A stretch of 10,941 bases of DNA from Candidatus Neomicrothrix sp. UBA4542 (GTDB taxonomy: Bacteria > Actinomycetota > Acidimicrobiia > Acidimicrobiales > Poriferisodalaceae): contig DGLO01000044.1 of NCBI GenBank assembly GCA_002388005.1, forward strand, positions 10,362 to 21,302, read 5' to 3'. Below, piece after piece: positions 7,403 to 10,941 of this stretch; position 1 is the first letter of the stretch, and the number at the start of each line of letters is the position of its first letter. Made by a program: the position numbers and the translations under genes. The notes below the pieces were generated by a model, which worked only from the letters and a program-made list of their open reading frames with translations, searched no databases and had not been told where the DNA came from.

Positions 7403-8587
7403 TCACCTAACGAGTATTTGACCGACGGTGTCCAACACTTCTTCAGCTATTTGTCGTTTAGATCTGAGTGATACGTGCCGTTGACATCCGTCAGCAACGA
7501 ATATTGTCACTTCGTTGGTGTCGTAGGCGAAACCGACCTCGGGGGCCGAAACATCGTTCGCCACGATAACGTCAACATTCTTTCGTTCCAGTTTGCTCTG
7601 AGCGTGCGACGCCAGATCTTCTGTCTCGGCTGCGAAGCCGACGATGACCTGACCGGGCTTTTTCAGCGCCCCCAACTCCGCGAGGATGTCGGGGGTTGGT
7701 TCCAGCTTGAGTTTTGGTGGTCCCTCAACCTTTTTAATCTTCGAATCAGAAGCTGTCACTGGCCGAAAATCAGCAACGGCGGCTGTCATCACAATGACGT
7801 CAGCCTCGGATCGTTCCAGCACCGCAGCATGCATTTGTGCTGCCGATTCCACGCGAACGACTTCAACTCCGTTGGGAGCCGCCGCGGCAACGGTCGATAT
7901 CAAAGTGACGGTCGCGCCGCGAGCTTTAGCCGCCTCCGCCACCGCGTAGCCTTGTTTTCCTGTGGAACGATTCCCCACATAACGCACTGGATCGATAGCC
8001 TCTCGTGTCCCTCCTGCAGTTACCAGGACGGTCCGACCTTGGAGGTCTCCGTTCGACAAGGTGTTTTCGATCGCTTCATAAATCGCCTCTGGCGCGGCGA
8101 GGCGACCAGCCCCTAGGTCACCTCCTGCGAGGTGTCCCTCCTCCGGAGCAACAAGGTGCACACCTCGTTGTTCGAGGAGTTTCAAATTGTCTTGCACAGC
8201 AGGGTGTTCCCACATTTCTGTGTGCATCGCTGGACAGATCACTACTGGTGCTCTGGTTGCGATGAGGGTGGCCGTAAGCAGATCGTCAGATATTCCGCTC
8301 GCGTAGCTACCAATAATTCGCGCCGTGGCAGGGGCGACAACTATCAGATCGGCAGTTTGTCCGAGCGTCGTGTGTGGGATTGGGTCAGGATCGTCAAAGA
8401 TTGATGTTCGCGCCGGTTCTGATGCCAGCGCGTCGAAAGTAGCTTTGCCGACAAATCGCTGAGCGCTCTCGGTCATGACGGGAATCACATGTGCTCCCGC
8501 GTCCACGAGCATCCGACAAAGGAGAACCGCCTTGTAGGCGGCAATTCCCCCAGTTACCCCGAGGACGATGCGGCGATTGGCCAGCAT
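7403..8587 (-). CDS. coaBC: Bifunctional phosphopantothenoylcysteine decarboxylase / phosphopantothenate-cysteine ligase
   Basis: CoaBC (Dfp) joins cysteine to 4'-phosphopantothenate and then decarboxylates the product to 4'-phosphopantetheine, two steps of coenzyme A synthesis. The 394-aa fusion has the FMN-dependent CoaC domain at 1-175 with GVTGGIAAYK (10-19), catalytic H72, and PAMHTEMW (119-126), and the CoaB domain from about 185 with TAGGT-E-IDPVR (190-202), NRSTGKQG (206-213), TAAVADF (268-274) and GFAAET (317-322). Two CoaC positions differ from E. coli: the PxMNxxMW asparagine is histidine, and the flap cysteine (ACGD in E. coli) is glycine in AGGD-GAGR (154-162). I recall both changes in mycobacterial CoaBC, so they are probably lineage features. 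ATG start with GAGG 8 bases upstream, 15 bp after rpoZ. Confidence 0.97.
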   Translation of the reverse strand: MLANRRIVLGVTGGIAAYKAVLLCRMLVDAGAHVIPVMTESAQRFVGKATFDALASEPARTSIFDDPDPIPHTTLGQTADLIVVAPATARIIGSYASGISDDLLTATLIATRAPVVICPAMHTEMWEHPAVQDNLKLLEQRGVHLVAPEEGHLAGGDLGAGRLAAPEAIYEAIENTLSNGDLQGRTVLVTAGGTREAIDPVRYVGNRSTGKQGYAVAEAAKARGATVTLISTVAAAAPNGVEVVRVESAAQMHAAVLERSEADVIVMTAAVADFRPVTASDSKIKKVEGPPKLKLEPTPDILAELGALKKPGQVIVGFAAETEDLASHAQSKLERKNVDVIVANDVSAPEVGFAYDTNEVTIFVADGCQRHVSLRSKRQIAEEVLDTVGQILVR

Positions 8588-8602
8588 CGAATAATCCTCG
8601 AC

Positions 8603-8938
8603 CTACTCTTCGTCGGGCACAGCCTCAAGCGCAGCTGCGTCAGCTTCCGCTTGAGCTAACGCCTCAGCTTCGAGACGGGCCCGTTCCTCCGGGTCAAAGC
8701 GTTCGTAACTAATCTTGTCGGCGTGGATTTCCTCGAACGCCATCGACAACGACTTACGTGCGGTGCTCGTTACCTGAGGAGGCACTTCAGTTCCGCCGCC
8801 TTCGCCTAACCCAAGGTCATAAGAGATGAGTTGGCGGGACCGCTTTGCGGCCAAACTCACGAGTGTGAACTTTGAATCTACTTTCTTCAGCAGAGCCTCA
8901 AGGCCGGGGGTAATCATCGTGTCTTGCTCTTCAGACAT
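8603..8938 (-). CDS. rpoZ: DNA-directed RNA polymerase omega subunit
   Basis: Omega is the small RNA polymerase subunit that binds and helps fold beta-prime. The 111-aa protein has the family core at residues 9-75: ITPGLEALL, then KVDSKFTLV (19-27), the AAKRSRQ helix (30-36), and a second part TSTARKSLSMAFEEI (57-71). After residue 80 comes an acidic, alanine- and glutamate-rich tail of about 30 residues that looks like a charged helix and is probably not essential to the fold. The ATG at 8938 has GAGG well placed upstream; a second ATG at 8917 would give a protein seven residues shorter and cannot be excluded. The gene sits between gmk and coaBC as in mycobacteria. The 96-bp spacer before it, the longest in the run, may hold its own promoter. 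Confidence 0.95.
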   Translation of the reverse strand: MSEEQDTMITPGLEALLKKVDSKFTLVSLAAKRSRQLISYDLGLGEGGGTEVPPQVTSTARKSLSMAFEEIHADKISYERFDPEERARLEAEALAQAEADAAALEAVPDEE

Positions 8939-8982
8939 CTGCTCTACCTCTGAAAGTTTAAAGCGATCCGAACGGACCCACT

Positions 8983-9010
8983 ATCCTATCAGCGGCCTTC
9001 GGCGCTCGAA
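8983..9010 (-). promoter_or_regulatory. Possible promoter ahead of rpoZ
   Basis: Reading toward rpoZ there is a TAGGAT hexamer (8983-8988), fitting the TAnnnT actinobacterial -10 pattern, preceded after a 16-bp spacer by TTCGAG (9005-9010), a poor -35. The spacer overlaps a small hairpin (8991-9006), so the same bases may serve termination instead. The call rests on spacing and the size of the gmk-rpoZ gap only. Confidence 0.22.
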
Positions 9011-9025
9011 CGGCGGTTCCCGCCG
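8991..9025 (-). terminator. Tandem hairpins after gmk, possible attenuator or terminator
   Basis: Two stems follow the gmk stop. The first is a perfect 6-bp GC stem, CGGCGG / CCGCCG, with a 3-base loop (9011-9025), 9 bases past the stop codon. The second is AGCGCC / GGCGCT-like with a bulged base and a 3-base loop (8991-9006). No T-run follows either. They could reduce read-through from gmk into rpoZ or mark an RNA-processing site. Confidence 0.3.
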
Positions 9026-9034
9026 ATAGAGATC

Positions 9035-9604
9035 TCATCGTTGTGGACGTTGGCCTCGAACTTCGACTATGAACGACTCGATGACCTCAATCGCTGCGTC
9101 TAATTCACCGTTGAGGACTATTAAGTCCGCCAGTTCTCTCCCAGCCTCTTCTTCGGCATCGGAGGTAGCTAGACGCTGAGCTACGTGCGATTCGCTGTCT
9201 CCCCTCTTTCTCATCCGGTCGACTTGTTCTGCTCGGCTAGGCGGCAAGACCAGGATGACAACTGCTTTTGGTTCACGTTCTCTAACAGCTACAGCTCCCT
9301 GAACATCAATCTCAAGGACCAAATCGAGACCTTCGGGAATCGAAGGGGTAGGTGTTCCATATCGATGCTCAAAAAAGTTAGCCCACTCGAAAAATCCATT
9401 TTCGGCGACGCGAGCCTCGAACTGTTCTTCGGTCACATACACGTATGCGTCGTCAGCTTCGCCGGATCTTTGAGTCCGAGTTGTCCAGGACCGACTGAGA
9501 AACAGGCTGTCGTCTCGCGAGATTAATTCCGTGACAATTGTTCCTTTACCAACCCCGCCCGCTCCACATACAACAAACACGATTGGGTCACTATCTTGGG
9601 TCAC
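9035..9604 (-). CDS. gmk: Guanylate kinase
   Basis: Guanylate kinase phosphorylates GMP to GDP with ATP. The 189-aa protein has a P-loop GAGGVGKGT (14-22), the GMP-binding SRSWTTR (37-43) with RSGE (46-49), the FEWANFFEHRYGTP region (72-85) and EIDVQGA (99-105), then the LPPS segment (120-123) at the end of the strand before the lid. The P-loop differs from the common GPSGAGKGT, having alanine, glycine and valine at the variable sites, but the lysine (K20) and threonine (T22) are intact, so activity is expected. The start is GTG at 9604, with GAGGG 11 bases upstream; no better codon lies closer. It follows mihF by 33 bp, a pairing typical of actinobacteria. The C terminus ends shortly after the last helix, without the longer tail of E. 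coli Gmk. Confidence 0.95.
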   Translation of the reverse strand: MTQDSDPIVFVVCGAGGVGKGTIVTELISRDDSLFLSRSWTTRTQRSGEADDAYVYVTEEQFEARVAENGFFEWANFFEHRYGTPTPSIPEGLDLVLEIDVQGAVAVREREPKAVVILVLPPSRAEQVDRMRKRGDSESHVAQRLATSDAEEEAGRELADLIVLNGELDAAIEVIESFIVEVRGQRPQR

Positions 9605-9637
9605 TGCGCTCGCACCCTCACGTCTCGCCGACAGAAT

Positions 9638-9955
9638 TCAACCCGCGAAGAAAGCGCGGAGTTGACTCCTCTGATTTTCGCCTAGGCCTCGTAGTCGACG
9701 GCTATCAGCAATGCCTACTTGCTCCATGAGTCGCCGCGCTTTAACTTTCCCGAGTCGCGGCATGGATTCAAGAGCTGCAAGCGTTTTCATCTTTCCCACA
9801 AGCTCGTTCTTGTCAGCCAAGTTGAGCAACTCATCGAAAGACACCAATCCTAATTTCAGCCGGTCTTTTGTTTCCGCTCTAATTCGCCGCGCTGCTGCCG
9901 CTTTCTCAAGAGCTGCTTCGCGTTGTTGAGGTGAAAGGTTGGGCGGGTTGGGCAC
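9638..9955 (-). CDS. mihF: Integration host factor, actinobacterial type (mIHF)
   Basis: mIHF is a small nucleoid-associated DNA-binding protein unrelated in sequence to proteobacterial IHF; it was found as a host factor for phage L5 integration in mycobacteria and is essential there. The 105-aa product matches the family throughout: LSPQQREAALEKAAAARR near the start, the basic helix KDRLKLG (30-36), VGKMK (53-57), the helix-two-turn-helix core MPRLGKVKA (65-73) and RRLRGLGENQR (86-96). Length equals that of the mycobacterial protein. The start is GTG 9955 with only a weak ribosome site; a stronger one, GGAAGGGG at 9991-9998, is placed for an out-of-frame ATG at 9986. The gene lies between pyrF (43 bp away) and gmk. 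Its presence is the best single taxonomic marker for Actinomycetota in the window. Confidence 0.95.
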   Translation of the reverse strand: MPNPPNLSPQQREAALEKAAAARRIRAETKDRLKLGLVSFDELLNLADKNELVGKMKTLAALESMPRLGKVKARRLMEQVGIADSRRLRGLGENQRSQLRAFFAG

Positions 9956-9986
9956 GGCCCACGAGTCTAATGGCGGGGCGAGACAT
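9906..9986 (-). CDS. Possible 26-codon leader ORF overlapping the mihF start
   Basis: An ATG at 9986 lies 4 bases after GGAAGGGG, directly behind the pyrF stop. Its frame runs 26 codons, passing out of frame through the mihF GTG and ending at TGA 9906-9908. The peptide (MSRPAIRLVGRAQ... ending TTRSSS) resembles nothing I know. It could be a leader that couples or limits mihF translation, or chance. Confidence 0.2.
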   Translation of the reverse strand: MSRPAIRLVGRAQPAQPFTSTTRSSS

Positions 9987-9998
9987 GCAACCCCTTCC

Positions 9999-10706
9999 TT
10001 AGATCGCTTGAGCTACTTGGTCGGCAATATCGTCTGCCGCTCCTTCAGGGTCCTCGGAATTTGTCACCGCTCTTCCAATGACAAGAAGCCCTGCTCCTTG
10101 GCCGATGGCTAGGCTCGGGGTAGCCGGTCGACCTTGATCATGGGATGCGACTCCGTCGGGTCGAATGCCTGGAACCACTGATAGAAGTTCAGGTGCAAGC
10201 CTTCTCACTTCGCTTAATTCATTGGCTGCGCAAACAACTCCTCCGCATTCAGCTTGAACCGCGTAGCCGAGCCTTTCCTCGAAGAGACCGCTGGGAGCGT
10301 CGGTTTCAGAGGTCAAGATCGATACAGCGAGCGCCATCGGAGGCGCTAATCCGGCCGCAGCGGCTCCTTCGCTAAGGCCGTCAACGGCGGCGGAAAGCAT
10401 TTGCGGTCCGCCAGATGCGTGAACCGTTACATAGGAAACGCCTAGGCTTCCCAGGACCCGAGCAGCCTTTCCGACAGTTGTCGGAATGTCATGCAATTTG
10501 AGATCTAGAAAGACGTCATATCCTTGGTCGAGAAAGGTTCCTATGGTTTCAGGGCCAGACGCCGAAAATAGTTCCAACCCAACTTTCGCTACAGAGAACC
10601 AAGGAAACATCCGTTTACCGAGCCGACCTGCTTCAACGAGATCATCGACGTCGAGTGCAAGGGCGAGACGGGAACGCGCTTCGGGAGAGATGTCACTCGG
10701 ACTCAT
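9999..10706 (-). CDS. pyrF: Orotidine 5'-phosphate decarboxylase, group I
   Basis: PyrF converts OMP to UMP, the last step of pyrimidine nucleotide synthesis. The 235-aa protein has the catalytic set in the classical arrangement: LALDV (16-20), K41 in AKVGLELF, and D68, K70 and D73 in FLDLKLHDIP (66-75). Further family marks are VHASGG (95-100), VPGIRP (178-183) and the phosphate-binding GRAVTNSEDP (211-220). This is the group I form of E. coli and Bacillus, not the longer form that I associate with Mycobacterium and Streptomyces. The ATG at 10706 overlaps the end of pyrD by 14 bp and has TGGAG 6 bases upstream, so the two genes are probably translationally coupled. It precedes mihF by 43 bp. 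Confidence 0.96.
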   Translation of the reverse strand: MSPSDISPEARSRLALALDVDDLVEAGRLGKRMFPWFSVAKVGLELFSASGPETIGTFLDQGYDVFLDLKLHDIPTTVGKAARVLGSLGVSYVTVHASGGPQMLSAAVDGLSEGAAAAGLAPPMALAVSILTSETDAPSGLFEERLGYAVQAECGGVVCAANELSEVRRLAPELLSVVPGIRPDGVASHDQGRPATPSLAIGQGAGLLVIGRAVTNSEDPEGAADDIADQVAQAI

Positions 10707-10941
10707 GGGCTGCTCCAGTGAGAGACCGAACTGAGATTACGCTCCTTCGTCGGCACCAACGTTCTAGGTCGCGAAGAATTCGCCTTGACGCCTTCGGATC
10801 AGCGAAATGGGCAGTACCTACCTGAATAGCTGAGGCGCCAGCACTCATGAACTCAACTACGTGTTCAGCGGCGGCGACGCCTCCGACGCCAATGATGGGG
10901 GTGGGTCCGAGGGCGGCATAAACATCGAACACGGCTCGCAC
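10693..10941 (-). CDS. pyrD: Dihydroorotate dehydrogenase, C-terminal part
   Basis: Only the last 82 codons are in the window; the start lies beyond the right edge and the first visible codon is an internal valine. The fragment has the end of a TIM barrel with PIIGVGGV (15-22) and AGASAIQVGTAHFADP (34-49), which bind the FMN phosphate, followed by a C-terminal helix and the RSLTGAAH tail. That ending resembles class 1B (PyrDB) enzymes, which work with the electron-transfer subunit PyrK and NAD, so a pyrK gene just upstream would be expected. The enzyme oxidises dihydroorotate to orotate. It runs into pyrF with a 14-bp overlap, consistent with a pyr operon entering from the right. Confidence 0.9.
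   Translation of the reverse strand: MRAVFDVYAALGPTPIIGVGGVAAAEHVVEFMSAGASAIQVGTAHFADPKASRRILRDLERWCRRRSVISVRSLTGAAHESE

Noticed and set aside
7475..8116. 213-codon open frame on the plus strand
   Set aside because: It lies wholly antisense to coaBC, whose protein matches its family along its length; the plus-strand peptide has no recognisable motif and is rich in residues typical of a reverse-strand shadow.
9638..9955. mIHF as evidence of a nearby prophage or attachment site
   Set aside because: mIHF is a chromosomal nucleoid protein; there is no integrase, tRNA or direct repeat here, and the pyrF-mihF-gmk order is the normal chromosomal context.
1..10941. A new multi-gene defence or mobile system
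   Set aside because: Every supported gene belongs to a known family, all point the same way with operon-like spacing, and no transposase, integrase, nuclease/toxin pair, repeat array or compositional break is visible.

Overview
All supported genes in this window lie on the minus strand. They form one nearly continuous run of housekeeping genes, transcribed from the right edge to the left. The best fit is an actinobacterium (Actinomycetota) of moderate G+C (judged by eye, not computed). The evidence is an actinobacterial integration host factor (mIHF, 105 aa) directly ahead of guanylate kinase, a PriA with a ruined helicase core, and the order pyrF-mihF-gmk-rpoZ-coaBC-metK-priA, which matches the Mycobacterium order as I remember it. 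Several features (guanylate kinase P-loop and SRSWTTR motif, classical group I PyrF, def-fmt-rsmB joined to priA) look more like class Acidimicrobiia than Mycobacteriales or Streptomyces. That class assignment is an inference.

Layout in transcription order. Positions 10941-9999 hold the end of pyrD and all of pyrF, the last two steps of UMP synthesis. Positions 9955-9035 hold mihF (nucleoid protein) and gmk (GMP to GDP). The longest spacer, 96 bp, follows gmk and contains two hairpins and a possible promoter ahead of rpoZ (RNA polymerase omega). coaBC (4'-phosphopantetheine synthesis), metK (S-adenosylmethionine synthesis) and priA (degenerate primosomal protein) follow with short gaps. def, fmt and rsmB come next: peptide deformylase, Met-tRNA formyltransferase and 16S rRNA m5C methyltransferase. 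They are linked by two identical 4-base GTGA stop/start overlaps, and that choice sets the starts of fmt and rsmB. The run ends with a YfcE/MJ0936-type metallophosphoesterase and a COG3618-type TIM-barrel amidohydrolase. A perfect 10-bp inverted repeat just past the amidohydrolase stop (64-104) is a candidate terminator.

Functionally the cluster joins pyrimidine and purine nucleotide supply, transcription, cofactor supply (CoA, SAM), translation start (Fmt adds and Def removes the formyl group) and ribosome modification, where RsmB consumes the SAM made by MetK. No gene has an intergenic gap of more than 120 bases beside it.

I see no mobile element, CRISPR array, tRNA, rRNA, toxin or defence gene, and I do not think the window holds a new multi-gene system. 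The points worth a second look are local: a PriA that keeps one cysteine pair-of-pairs and has lost the other along with all ATPase motifs, a shortened RsmB linker, an Asp-for-His change in the phosphoesterase metal site, a small leader-like ORF over the mihF start, and hairpins at 64-104 and in the gmk-rpoZ spacer.
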